From positions 417,018 through 481,017 of the forward strand of contig JAIOIE010000021.1 of NCBI GenBank assembly GCA_019912665.1: a stretch of DNA of 64,000 nucleotides. The letters run 5' to 3'. The notes under the pieces were generated by a model. It ran no database searches, was not told the DNA's origin, and worked only from the letters and a program-made list of their open reading frames with translations. The translations under genes and the position numbers were made by a program. Numbering within the stretch: the stretch's first letter is position 1; each line of letters opens with the position of its first letter. This document shows positions 26,097 to 35,299 of this stretch, one piece after another. This stretch comes from Deltaproteobacteria bacterium. Its GTDB lineage: Bacteria; Desulfobacterota; GWC2-55-46.

Positions 26097-27191
26097 GTGA
26101 GCGTGACCACCCCCCCATCCCAGCTTTCCTTTGAGGACATACTCGAAAGCCTTGCCGAGGGCGTAATAGCCGTCGGCCCGGATATGCGGATTTCCGTCTT
26201 CAACCAATCGGCTGAAAAAATGACGGAGCTTTCGAGGTCCTTTGTGCTCGGCAAATCGCTAGAGGCCTGTTTCAAGCGGAACCCGCGCATAGCCGAGATG
26301 CTGAGGGAAACAATGGACAAAGGCCGCATCTTCGCCGAGTACGAGGAGAAGCTCTGGAGAAGGATTACAGGCGATGCCCTGCCCGTGAGCGTGACGACAA
26401 GCCTTGTCTTCGACCCCGAAGGCAGCGTGAGGGGGGCTGTTGCGTTATTAAAAGACCTCTCAGGCATAAAGCCCCTCGAAGCGAGCGCGCTCCGGAAGGA
26501 GCGGCTCGCTTACATAGGCGCGTTCGCCGCGAACCTTGCGCACGAGATACGGAACCCTCTTAGCGGAATAAGGGGCGCGGCCCAGCTCCTATCTAGGAAG
26601 GCCTCTGACAAGGGCCTCAACGAATACATGGAAGTGATCATAAAAGAGGCCGACCGCCTGAACAGCATACTTAACGAGATGCTCGACTTCGCCAGGCCCG
26701 CCAGGCTCGTAAAAAAGCCGGTCAACATACACCAGGTGCTCGATTCGGTGGTCCTCCTCCTCGGGGATGGGGCAGGGCGCTGCGCTTTCGTAAAAAGCTA
26801 CGACCCGAGCATCCCGGAGGTGGCGGGTGATGAAAACCAGCTCAAGCAGGTATTCCTGAACCTCGTAAAGAACGCAATCGAGGCCATGCCCGAGAGCGGG
26901 ATCGTGAGCGTTTCTACAAGGGTCATAACCGAATTTCACATGGGCGAGGGCGGCACGGGCCGCATGGTCTCCATAGAGGTCCGGGACACCGGGTGCGGGA
27001 TAAAACCCGAGGACCTTGAAAACGTCTTCACGCCTTTTTTCACCACCAAGCCCAGGGGGAGCGGTCTTGGCATGGCTATCACCCTCAAAATAGTAAAGGA
27101 GCACGGCGGTCTCTTGAAAATAGATTCAGAACCGGGAGAAGGCACCTCGGTCCTTGTCTATCTCCCGGTGGAGGACAGGGGGATGTCATGA
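26097..27191 (+). CDS. PAS-domain sensor histidine kinase, NtrB (GlnL) type
   Basis: This is a 364-aa cytoplasmic kinase without membrane segments. The PAS domain covers about residues 10-120 (ESLAEGVIAVGPDMRISVFNQSAE). The phospho-accepting His is His149 in NLAHEIRNPLSG. The ATPase domain has the N box NLVKNAIEAMPESG, G1 DTGCGIKPEDLENVF and G2 TTKPRGSGLGMAI. GTG 26097 is the start. Its end overlaps the next gene by ATGA, so the two make a two-component pair. The small size and cytosolic PAS suggest NtrB, which is controlled by PII in other bacteria, and a glnK gene lies 6 kb away. This regulatory link is inference. Confidence 0.88.
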   Translation: MSVTTPPSQLSFEDILESLAEGVIAVGPDMRISVFNQSAEKMTELSRSFVLGKSLEACFKRNPRIAEMLRETMDKGRIFAEYEEKLWRRITGDALPVSVTTSLVFDPEGSVRGAVALLKDLSGIKPLEASALRKERLAYIGAFAANLAHEIRNPLSGIRGAAQLLSRKASDKGLNEYMEVIIKEADRLNSILNEMLDFARPARLVKKPVNIHQVLDSVVLLLGDGAGRCAFVKSYDPSIPEVAGDENQLKQVFLNLVKNAIEAMPESGIVSVSTRVITEFHMGEGGTGRMVSIEVRDTGCGIKPEDLENVFTPFFTTKPRGSGLGMAITLKIVKEHGGLLKIDSEPGEGTSVLVYLPVEDRGMS

Positions 27192-28618
27192 GCGCGGAAA
27201 GGGTGCTCGTCGCGGACGACGACGAGAGCGTACTATGGGTGCTTGACAGGTTCCTCCGGGAAAAGGGGCTCGATGTGGTCAGGGCATCTGATGGCGACGA
27301 GGCCTGGAGGATTCTTTCAGGCCAGGCCGTCTCGCTCGCCCTCCTGGATATAAACATGCCCGGAAAAGACGGCCTCAAGCTCCTTACAGAGGCGCGGGAA
27401 GCCGGCCTCAACGCGTCCTTCATCATAATGACAGCCGAGACGAGCATGAAAAACACCCTCGAGGCCATGAAGCTCGGCGCCTTCGATTACATAACCAAGC
27501 CCTTTGACCTCGGCGAGGTGGAGCTCACGATCGAGCGCGCAATCGAGAATTCGCGGCTCAGGGAAAAGGTCTCAACCCTCAAGGAAAGACTACTACAGAA
27601 ACTCTCGGACGAGACGGTCTTTATCGGGAAGAGCAGGTCCGTTGAAGAGGTCTTCAAGAAGGCCGGGAAGGTCGCGGCAAGGGACGTTACGGTCCTCGTA
27701 CTCGGCGAGAGCGGCACAGGCAAGGAGCTCCTCGCCAGGCTCATCCACATGAATAGCCCCAGGGCCGAAGGCCCCTTCGTCGCCGTCAATACCGCGGCCG
27801 TGCCCAGGGACCTGATGGAGAGCGAGCTCTTCGGCTTCGAAAAGGGTGCCTTTACCGGCGCAATCGAATCGAAAAAAGGGAAATTCGAGCTTGCCGACGG
27901 AGGCACCCTTTTCCTGGACGAGGTCGGTGACATGAGCCCGGACCTCCAGGCGCGGCTTTTGCGAGTGATACAGGAGAGGGAGTTCTACCGCGTAGGCGGA
28001 AGGGAGCCCGTCCGGGTGGATGTGCGGATAATCGCGGCCACGAACCAGGATCTTGAAAAGGCCGTTGCCGGGGGAAGCTTCAGGGAGGACCTCCTATTCA
28101 GGCTTAACGGCATAACATTAACGCTACCGCCGCTACGTGACCGTAAAGGAGATGTCGCCGTGCTGTCGCAGTATTTCCTCGAAAAATTCAGCAGGGAGTT
28201 CAACTGCGGACCGAGGTCGTTCGACAAATCCGCCCTCGAGGCGCTGGAATCCTATCAGTGGCCTGGTAACGTCCGCGAGCTTGAGAATACCGTAAGGCGG
28301 GCCGTTCTCATGTCGCGGAACGTGAATATCGCGGCCGAGGACCTTGCCTTACCTGAGAAGCGGGCAAGGCGGGAGGAATCCATAGAAGACCTCATAGCCG
28401 CGCGTTTGAGGCCGATCATCGAAAAGGCAAACAACCACTCAAGGCAGGAGCTCTATTCCTTCATCATGCCGTACATGGAAAGGCCCCTCATAAGGCTCGT
28501 TCTCGAAAAGACCAGGGGCAACCAGGTGCAGGCCGCGGAGATGCTGGGCATAAACAGGAATACCCTGAGAAAAAAAATACGGGAGCTCGACATAAACATG
28601 GGAAAGCTCAAGGGATGA
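27188..28618 (+). CDS. Sigma-54-dependent response regulator, NtrC family
   Basis: A REC domain (residues 5-115, phospho-Asp in LLDINMPGKDG) is followed by the AAA+ sigma-54 activation domain. That domain has Walker A GESGTGKE and the RNA-polymerase contact loop GAFTGA near residue 220. GGTLFLDEVGDM (Walker B) and the sensor RxxAATNQDLE are present. A Fis-type helix-turn-helix ends the protein (QAAEMLGINRNTLRKKI). Length (476 aa) matches NtrC. It overlaps the kinase gene and the thiE gene by four bases each (ATGA). It is the probable activator of sigma-54 promoters for nitrogen genes, and also of the PEP-CTERM promoter at 25412 if not PrsR. That assignment is inference. Confidence 0.92.
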   Translation: MSAERVLVADDDESVLWVLDRFLREKGLDVVRASDGDEAWRILSGQAVSLALLDINMPGKDGLKLLTEAREAGLNASFIIMTAETSMKNTLEAMKLGAFDYITKPFDLGEVELTIERAIENSRLREKVSTLKERLLQKLSDETVFIGKSRSVEEVFKKAGKVAARDVTVLVLGESGTGKELLARLIHMNSPRAEGPFVAVNTAAVPRDLMESELFGFEKGAFTGAIESKKGKFELADGGTLFLDEVGDMSPDLQARLLRVIQEREFYRVGGREPVRVDVRIIAATNQDLEKAVAGGSFREDLLFRLNGITLTLPPLRDRKGDVAVLSQYFLEKFSREFNCGPRSFDKSALEALESYQWPGNVRELENTVRRAVLMSRNVNIAAEDLALPEKRARREESIEDLIAARLRPIIEKANNHSRQELYSFIMPYMERPLIRLVLEKTRGNQVQAAEMLGINRNTLRKKIRELDINMGKLKG

Positions 28619-29283
28619 AGAACTCTCATCCGACGTTCATCTCGGGCCTGTACGCCATCGTCGATTCGGCCTACGCGAGCCTTGAAAGGGCGGGCGAATG
28701 CGCGGATGAGCTCGCCTCCGGCGGCGCGAGGATTGTCCAGCTCCGGGCAAAGGGGGAAGGCAGCGCCGCCATGCTCAGGGCGGCGCTCGACATGAGAAAG
28801 GCCCTTGCGGGAAGGGCCATCTTCATCGTAAACGACAGGATCGACATAGCCCTCATAACCGGCGCCGAGGGGGTGCACCTTGGGCAGGACGACATACCTC
28901 TAAAGGACGCAAGGAGGCTCCTCCCCTCTTCAGTAATAGGCGTATCCACCCACGATATCCAGGAGGCGAAAAGGGCGGAGGCCGGAGGAGCGGACTATAT
29001 CTCCTTCGGCCCCATATTCCCCACCAGGACGAAAAAGGACGCGGACACGCCAAAGGGCTTATCGAGGCTTGAGGAGATCTCCGCGAGCGTACGCATCCCG
29101 GTGGTCGCAATCGGCGGCATAACCGAAGAGACAATCCTATCTGTCCTGGAATCCGGCGCGTCTTCAGCCGCGCTTATATCTGATATCCTCCTTGCGCCGA
29201 GCATAAAGGCGAAAGCGGCCTCGATATCGGCGCTCATAAAAAAAAGACCGCAACCACGGCTGAGCTTCAAGCCCCCTTCATAA
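28615..29283 (+). CDS. thiE: Thiamine-phosphate synthase
   Basis: This enzyme couples HMP-pyrophosphate and thiazole phosphate to give thiamine phosphate. GLYAIVDSAYA opens the TIM barrel. QLRAKGEGSAAM, IFIVNDRIDIALITGAEGVHLGQDD, the YISFGPIFPTRTK loop that binds pyrophosphate, and VVAIGGITEETI are all in the expected order. At 222 aa it is of normal size. The ATG overlaps the ntrC-like stop codon. Its 3' end overlaps the convergent nirB by 17 bases. The thiL gene at 49 kb is the partner for the final step. Confidence 0.95.
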   Translation: MKNSHPTFISGLYAIVDSAYASLERAGECADELASGGARIVQLRAKGEGSAAMLRAALDMRKALAGRAIFIVNDRIDIALITGAEGVHLGQDDIPLKDARRLLPSSVIGVSTHDIQEAKRAEAGGADYISFGPIFPTRTKKDADTPKGLSRLEEISASVRIPVVAIGGITEETILSVLESGASSAALISDILLAPSIKAKAASISALIKKRPQPRLSFKPPS

Positions 29284-31645
29284 GCACGGGTTCCGTATCG
29301 GCGGCCCAGTGCTCCTTTTCCGCCCTTGCCGCGGCTTCAAGCTTTTCTGCCAAGGCCTTTCTTTTTTTCTCGTCACAGAGGGCCTCTTCCCTTATCCTCC
29401 CGATGCCCTTTCGGACGACCCACCTGAACGTCCTCTCTCCGTAGTCCGCGTCCTCCCTGTAGAGCTGGAGAAAGGCGGCGGCCGCCTCGATAATCTCGTC
29501 TTGTGTCTTGAAATGGCCAAGCTTCTCTCCTCCCTTAAGCTCTATGCCGCCGCACCCGCCCGCGTAGATCTCCCATCCGCCTAAGACACCCACGACCCCC
29601 AGGTCTTTAATGCCGCTCTCCGCGCAGTTCCTCGGGCACCCGCTTACCGCGAGCTTGACCTTGGCCGGCATGGGTATGCCGCCGAACCTCTTCTCCATCT
29701 CGATGCCGAGCGAGACCGAGTCCTGCGTCCCGTACCTGCAGAACCTGTCGCCCACGCAGGTCTTTGCGGTCCTTACTGCCTTGGCATACGCGTGGCCAGA
29801 GGGCATATCGAGCTCCTTCCAGACCTCTTGGAGCCCCTCTCTCGGGACGCCTATGAGCGCTATCCTCTGGCCTCCCGTGAGCTTAAGGAGCGGAACGTTA
29901 TGCCTCTCGGCCACCTCCGCTATCTTTTTGAGCTCCCTGGCGGTCGTAACCCCGCCGTGCATCCTCGGCACCACGGAAAAAGTGCCGTCCTTCTGCACGT
30001 TGGCGCGAGCCCGCTCGTTTATGAGCCTTGATGTAAGGTCGTCTCTGGCGCTTTCCGGCCAGGCCATCATGACATAGTAATTGATAGCCGGCCTGCATGT
30101 ATCGCACCCGACCCCCTCCCACCCGAGCGCGGCCATGACCTCCGCAACAGACTTAAGCCCCTTCTCCCTTATATTCCGGAGCACGTCCTCCCTCGCGTAA
30201 TTGGTGCAGCCGCAGAGGGCCCGCCTGAAAGAGGGCTGGAAGCCCGCGCCGAGCGTCTCCTCTATCACCCTCTCCACAAGCGGCGCGCAGCCGCCGCAGG
30301 AGGAGGACGCCCCGGTCTCCCGCTTTACGTCCTCCCTCGTGAAAAGCCCCTTTGACCTTACGGCCTCCGCTATGGCCCCCTTTGTGACGCCCTTGCACCC
30401 GCACACGACCGCATCGTCGGGGATGCGGGCCGCCTCCTCCGCCTTCCGCTCTCCGAAAAGGAGGTCCTGCCTCCTGTGGCTTACGTCCGTGCCGGACAAA
30501 AGGAGCTCGAAGAGGGAGGGGCCCAGCGAACTCTCCCCGAAGAGCACTACCCCTGCAATCCTCCCGTCCTCGAGCGCCACCTTCTTGTATACCCTGGACC
30601 TCCTGTCGAAATACTCTATGGAGTCCTCAACCGAGGATACGCGGCCCGCGGAGTAAAGGTCAATGCCCTTCACCTTGAGCCTCGCGGAGACAGGGGAATT
30701 CCTGAAAGACCTCCTGCCGTCGCCCACGAGCTGGTTTGCGGCCACCCGGGCCTGCTCGAAGACGGGTGCTACGAGGCCGAAGGTCTCGCCCCTGTGCTGC
30801 ACGCATTCGCCTATGGCGTAGACGCTCGGGTCGAATGTCTGCATGGTGTCGGTCACCACCACCCCTTTTTCCGAGTAGATGCCCGCTTCCAGCGCAAGCT
30901 CGATATTGGGGCGGACGCCTATAGAGACCACGGCCAGGCCCGCCTCAATCGCCGAGCCGTCCCTGAACCTCACGCGCTCAAGCTTTCCATGCCCCTCGAA
31001 GGCGATGGCCTCTTTTTTAAGGAGCACCCCTATGCCCATCTCCTCGAGCGCGTCCATTAGGAGCCCTGCGGAGCACCCATCTAGCTGCCTTTCCATGAGC
31101 CTGTCCATTATGTGCACAACGAGAACCTCCATTCCGAGGGAGCGGAGCGCGCCGGCGGCCTCCAGCCCCAGGAGGCCGCCCCCGATCACGACCGCGCGCC
31201 TGCCCTCCCGGGCATGGGCCAGTATCCTTTCGCAGTCGTCAAGGTCCCTGAAGCTCACGACCCCTGGAAGATCCCTCCCCTCGATACCAGGCACAACCGG
31301 GAGCGAGCCTGTTGCGAGTACGAGCTTATCATATCCCGCCTCAAGCCCCCGCTCGGTTACGACCTTCCGGCTCCCCCTTTTGATGGAGACGATCTTTTCG
31401 GACTGGCGGACCTCGGCCCCGTTTTCCGCATACCACTCCGGGTCATGCATGGCGAGGCTCCCCGGTTCCTTTTCGCCCGTAAGGACCTGTGAAAGAAGGA
31501 CCCTGTTGTAACCCGGGCGGCCTTCCTTTCCGAATACGGTTATGCTGTACTTTTCCGGGCCGGCCTTCAACACCTCTTCGATAAAGGCGTTCGCGGCCAT
31601 GCCATTCCCGACGACCACAAGACGCTCTCTCTTGTTTCCGGCCAT
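29267..31645 (-). CDS. nirB: Assimilatory nitrite reductase, large subunit (NirB)
   Basis: This enzyme reduces nitrite to ammonium with NAD(P)H. The start is ATG 31645, with GGGAGG nine bases upstream. Domains in order: a FAD/NAD(P) oxidoreductase (VVVGNGMAANAFIEEV and VIGGGLLGLEAA), two BFD-type [2Fe-2S] units (CGCKGVTKGA...CGGCAPLV and CGCTNYAREDV...CDTCRPAI), then the ferredoxin-like and siroheme/4Fe-4S halves. TCVGDRFCRYGTQDS and SGCPRNCAES carry the siroheme-cluster cysteines. At about 792 aa it is slightly shorter than E. coli NirB. No nirD is visible nearby. It lies at the downstream end of the amt-glnK island and has an ANTAR-like leader. Confidence 0.95.
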   Translation of the reverse strand: MAGNKRERLVVVGNGMAANAFIEEVLKAGPEKYSITVFGKEGRPGYNRVLLSQVLTGEKEPGSLAMHDPEWYAENGAEVRQSEKIVSIKRGSRKVVTERGLEAGYDKLVLATGSLPVVPGIEGRDLPGVVSFRDLDDCERILAHAREGRRAVVIGGGLLGLEAAGALRSLGMEVLVVHIMDRLMERQLDGCSAGLLMDALEEMGIGVLLKKEAIAFEGHGKLERVRFRDGSAIEAGLAVVSIGVRPNIELALEAGIYSEKGVVVTDTMQTFDPSVYAIGECVQHRGETFGLVAPVFEQARVAANQLVGDGRRSFRNSPVSARLKVKGIDLYSAGRVSSVEDSIEYFDRRSRVYKKVALEDGRIAGVVLFGESSLGPSLFELLLSGTDVSHRRQDLLFGERKAEEAARIPDDAVVCGCKGVTKGAIAEAVRSKGLFTREDVKRETGASSSCGGCAPLVERVIEETLGAGFQPSFRRALCGCTNYAREDVLRNIREKGLKSVAEVMAALGWEGVGCDTCRPAINYYVMMAWPESARDDLTSRLINERARANVQKDGTFSVVPRMHGGVTTARELKKIAEVAERHNVPLLKLTGGQRIALIGVPREGLQEVWKELDMPSGHAYAKAVRTAKTCVGDRFCRYGTQDSVSLGIEMEKRFGGIPMPAKVKLAVSGCPRNCAESGIKDLGVVGVLGGWEIYAGGCGGIELKGGEKLGHFKTQDEIIEAAAAFLQLYREDADYGERTFRWVVRKGIGRIREEALCDEKKRKALAEKLEAAARAEKEHWAADTEPVLMKGA

Positions 31646-31662
31646 ATATGAGCCTCCCTTGA

Positions 31663-31696
31663 AAGGCAAAGGCGCCCTGAGAGGCGCCGTTGCCTT
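31663..31696 (-). promoter_or_regulatory. Degenerate ANTAR-type leader of nirB
   Basis: A hexaloop hairpin AGGC-AACGGC-GCCT on the minus strand (31695-31682; loop A1, G4) overlaps a larger hairpin 31663-31696 with GGCGCC on both arms. That hairpin ends just before the nirB ribosome-binding site. The loop is identical to that of the porin leader's second hairpin. There is no U-tract and no first hairpin, and repeat R1b begins 28 bases upstream, so the element may be partly lost. Confidence 0.45.
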
Positions 31697-31723
31697 GAGT
31701 TTTTTCGTTGCAGGACCGTTTAA

Positions 31724-31868
31724 AGGTAATCTCTAAAAATTTGAGATTTTTCCCGCAATCAAGGAAGGGCGGGAATAAAAAGCGGAGCATATATGTGAAT
31801 ATGTGAGCATTTTTATTCACGTAACCTACGCAGGGTCCGGGGAAAAGATCAATTTTTAGAGCTTGCCT
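31724..31868. repeat. R1 dispersed repeat, copy b (long form)
   Basis: This 145-bp copy has ends AGGTAATCTCTAAAAATT and AATTTTTAGAGCTTGCCT. It carries an internal insert of about 66 bp (CATATATGTGAATATGTGAG region) compared with copy a. Its right end provides part of the amtB stop codon (CTA at 31867-31869 on the plus strand). It lies between amtB and nirB. Confidence 0.8.
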
Positions 31869-33162
31869 AAAGCGAATATCCGCTCTCGCTGTGCTGGGTA
31901 ATGTCGAGCCCCTGCACCTCGTCCTCGTCCGCGACCCTCAGGCCGATCGTCCAGTCGATCGCCTTGAGGATTATGAAGGTGAGGACAAATGCGTAAATCG
32001 CGCTCGCGCCTACGGCTATGAGCTGCTTCCAGAGGAGCCCGGCCCCTCCGAAAAAGAGGCCGTCTGCCCCGCCCGCGTTTATCGCGGTCGAGGCGAAAAG
32101 GCCGGTCCCGACCGCACCCCAGACGCCGCCGACCCCGTGGATGCCGAAGGCGTCGAGCGAGTCGTCATATCCGAGGAGCGGCTTAAGCCACGCAACCGCA
32201 ATATAGCAGACCACGCCTGCGATTAATCCCAGGAGTATGGCCGATACAGGGCCCACAAAGCCGGCTGCCGGCGTGATCGCCACGAGCCCGGCGACTATGC
32301 CGGAGGCGAGGCCCAGGAGCGTGGGTTTTTCCCTGTGGAGCCACTCGACCGCAATCCAGGAGAGGGCCGCCGCTGCCGCCGCCGTGTTCGTGACCATGAA
32401 GGCTGTCGCGGCAAGCCCGTTCGCGCCGAGCGCGCTACCGGCGTTGAAGCCGAACCAGCCGAACCACAGGAGCCCAGCGCCGATGAGCGTCAACGGGAGA
32501 TTATGCGGGAGCATGAGATCGTTCCCGTAGCCCCTTCTCCTTCCTGTAACTATCGCCGCGGCAAGCGCCGCCACCCCTGAGCTTATGTGCACGACCGTGC
32601 CCCCGGCAAAGTCCAGCGCCCCCATCTTCCCTATCCAGCCGCCGCCCCATACCCAGTGGGCGAGCGGGTCATAGACGAACGTCGTCCAGAGGATTCCGAA
32701 GGCTATGAAGGCCGAAAATTTCATCCTCTCCGCGACCGCGCCGGTTATTATAGCGACGGTTATGACCGCGAACATCATCTGGAAGACCATGAACGCCTGA
32801 TGGGGTATGGTAGCCGCGTAGCCGCCCGGCTCCGGGCCCACGCCGTTGAGGCCCACGAACTCGAGCCCGCCTATGAGCCCTCCGCGGTCCGGGCCGAAGG
32901 CGAGGCTGTAGCCCCAGAGCACCCACTGGATGCTCACTATCGAGAGCGCGGCAAAGCTCTGCATGATGGTAGAGAGGACGTTTTTCCTCCTCACGAGTCC
33001 CGAGTAGAAAAGCGCAAGCCCCGGCGCGGTCATGAGGAGCACGAAGGCGGTGGACACGAGCACCCATGCCGTGTCTCCCGTATCAATTGCGGGCGCCTCC
33101 TCAGCGGCGGCGCCGAGCGGCAACAAAAAAAGAACTATAAGCGCGTATATGACGGTTTTCAT
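31867..33162 (-). CDS. amtB: Ammonium transporter AmtB (first copy)
   Basis: This inner-membrane ammonium channel starts at ATG 33162, with GAGGAGG seven bases upstream; the longer frame to 33177 is not needed. A signal-like first segment is followed by 11 transmembrane helices. The product of 431 aa carries [55 protein letters not shown] (pore His) and [15 protein letters not shown]. The C-terminal [19 protein letters not shown] tail is the usual PII-contact region. It follows glnK by 45 bases, the classical glnK-amtB operon order. Confidence 0.97.
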   Translation of the reverse strand: MKTVIYALIVLFLLPLGAAAEEAPAIDTGDTAWVLVSTAFVLLMTAPGLALFYSGLVRRKNVLSTIMQSFAALSIVSIQWVLWGYSLAFGPDRGGLIGGLEFVGLNGVGPEPGGYAATIPHQAFMVFQMMFAVITVAIITGAVAERMKFSAFIAFGILWTTFVYDPLAHWVWGGGWIGKMGALDFAGGTVVHISSGVAALAAAIVTGRRRGYGNDLMLPHNLPLTLIGAGLLWFGWFGFNAGSALGANGLAATAFMVTNTAAAAAALSWIAVEWLHREKPTLLGLASGIVAGLVAITPAAGFVGPVSAILLGLIAGVVCYIAVAWLKPLLGYDDSLDAFGIHGVGGVWGAVGTGLFASTAINAGGADGLFFGGAGLLWKQLIAVGASAIYAFVLTFIILKAIDWTIGLRVADEDEVQGLDITQHSESGYSL

Positions 33163-33207
33163 TCTTTTCCTCCTCAAAGTTCATTTAGTGCACCATTTCT
33201 TTACTCA

Positions 33208-33647
<440 letters not shown>

Positions 33648-33701
33648 ATCTTTTTTTTTCTTCAGGGTGCATCTAAAACTGGATGCACCCCTTCGACTTA
33701 A

Positions 33702-33788
33702 AGACAACCTCTAAGAACTAGAGATTTTTCCCGCTTTCCCTTAACTACTCAGAGTCCGTGGAAAAGATCAATTTTTAGAGCTTGCCTA
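33702..33788. repeat. R1 dispersed repeat, copy c
   Basis: This 87-bp copy has a degenerate left end (AGACAACCTCTAAGAACT) and right end AATTTTTAGAGCTTGCCT. It lies directly beside R2 copy b in the 390-base gap between amtB (second copy) and glnK. Confidence 0.7.
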
Positions 33789-33817
33789 ACGGCTTGCTTA
33801 AAAACTCCGTTTTTATT

Positions 33818-33938
33818 CAGGCTGCTCAAGCTCCAGATGCGAGGCGTCGAGAAGCGAGAAATGAGGCGTACTTTTCGTGTACGCCGGAGTGTCCAGCGAC
33901 GATGACAACGAAGCAGATGGACTTTTCAGCAGCCTGCT
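33818..33938. repeat. R2 dispersed palindromic repeat, copy b
   Basis: The core hairpin GGCGTAC-TTTTCGT-GTACGCC is at 33865-33885, flanked as in copy a. Its right end supplies part of the stop codon of amtB copy 2 (CTA at 33937-33939 on the plus strand). Confidence 0.75.
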
Positions 33939-35223
33939 AAAGCGAGTACCCCCTTTCCTCGTGCTGCGTAAGGTCCAGCCCCTGTATCTCCTCTTCCTTT
34001 GTTACCCTTATCCCGACCGTATGGTCTACTATCTGCAGTATCAAAAGTGTGCCAACGACCGAGAGCGCGATTGTCACGCCCGCCCCTATTGCCTGGGCCA
34101 TAAGCTGCGCCGGGTTGCCGTAGAGGAGGCCCGTTGCGCCTATCGAGGCGAAGAGCCCGGTCGCCAGTGTCCCCCATGTGCCTGCCACCCCGTGTATGCC
34201 GAAGACGTCAAGGGTGTCGTCATACCCGAACCGGGGCTTGAGCATTATGACCGCCCAATAGCAGAGTACGCCCCCGACAAGGCCTATCAAGAGGGCCGCC
34301 ATCGGGGTAACGAAACCTGCTGCCGGGGTTATGGAGCCGAGGCCAGCGACAGTGCCAGAGACCGCGCCTAGCATGGTCGGCTTTCCCCTGTGCGCCCATT
34401 CGATGAAGGCCCAGACGAGGGTCCCGGCAGCCGCCGCGATATTGGTGGCCACAAAGGCCGTTACCGCGCTCCCGTCGCTTGCGAGAGCGCTCCCCGCGTT
34501 AAAGCCGAACCAGCCGAACCAGAGTATGCCCATGCCTATGGCCGTGAGCGTCAAGTTGTGCGGCGGCATCAGCTCCCTCGGCCAGCCCCGCCTTTTGCCG
34601 ATATACAGGGCAGCGACTAGCGCCGAGACCCCGGAGCTTATGTGGACCACTATGCCTCCCGCGAAGTCCAGAACGCCGAGGGACTGGAGCCACCCTCCTC
34701 CCCAGACCCAGTGTGCGAGCGGGTCATAGACCAGGAACGCCCAGAGGAGGCTAAAGAGGACGACCGCGGAAAATTTTATCCTCTCGGCAAAGGCCCCGGT
34801 TATGAGCGCGACCGTTATCGCCGCGAACATGCCCTGGAAGGCCATGAAGAGGAGGTGCGGTATGGTCCCTTTCGGCTCATTCCCCACACCCGAGAGGCCG
34901 ATATAGTCGAGCCCGCCTATGGGCCAGCCGCTTCCCGGCCCGAATGAGAGGCTGTACCCGATTACGACCCACTGGACCGTTATAAGGCAGAGTATGAAGA
35001 AGCTCTGCATGATGGTCGACAGTACGTTCTTTTGCCTTGTCATGCCAGCGTAGAAGACCGCGAGCCCCGGGACCATGAACATCACGAGGGCCGTTGATAC
35101 GAGTACCCACGCGGTATCGGCCTTGTCTATCGCTGCTTCCGCGGCAGCCGCTTCTCCCGCTATCGCAAGGAACACGAGGAGCGCGGTCCCCATGCACATC
35201 AATGTCTTCAAATGGCTCTTCAT
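33937..35223 (-). CDS. amtB: Ammonium transporter AmtB (second copy)
   Basis: This is a second AmtB of about 428 aa with the same pore motifs: [55 protein letters not shown] and GIHGVAGTWG. It ends TQHEERGYSL. Start is ATG 35223, after AGGAGG and a 7-base spacer; a GTG six bases earlier is less likely. It follows the porin gene with 76 bases between and is probably its operon partner. With two Amt copies and one PII, the strain may use different copies under different supply. Confidence 0.97.
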   Translation of the reverse strand: MKSHLKTLMCMGTALLVFLAIAGEAAAAEAAIDKADTAWVLVSTALVMFMVPGLAVFYAGMTRQKNVLSTIMQSFFILCLITVQWVVIGYSLSFGPGSGWPIGGLDYIGLSGVGNEPKGTIPHLLFMAFQGMFAAITVALITGAFAERIKFSAVVLFSLLWAFLVYDPLAHWVWGGGWLQSLGVLDFAGGIVVHISSGVSALVAALYIGKRRGWPRELMPPHNLTLTAIGMGILWFGWFGFNAGSALASDGSAVTAFVATNIAAAAGTLVWAFIEWAHRGKPTMLGAVSGTVAGLGSITPAAGFVTPMAALLIGLVGGVLCYWAVIMLKPRFGYDDTLDVFGIHGVAGTWGTLATGLFASIGATGLLYGNPAQLMAQAIGAGVTIALSVVGTLLILQIVDHTVGIRVTKEEEIQGLDLTQHEERGYSL

Positions 35224-35299
35224 CTTCACTCCTCCTGATCCTCTTTGATCTTCGAAGCCCCCTTGCGGGCGCGGGCGTCTTTGCCGGCCTCCTTCTGGC

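Noticed and set aside
33660..33800. Possible sigma-54 promoter for glnK
   Set aside because: I searched for GG-N10-GC with TGGCAC/TTGC on the minus strand and saw no convincing match.
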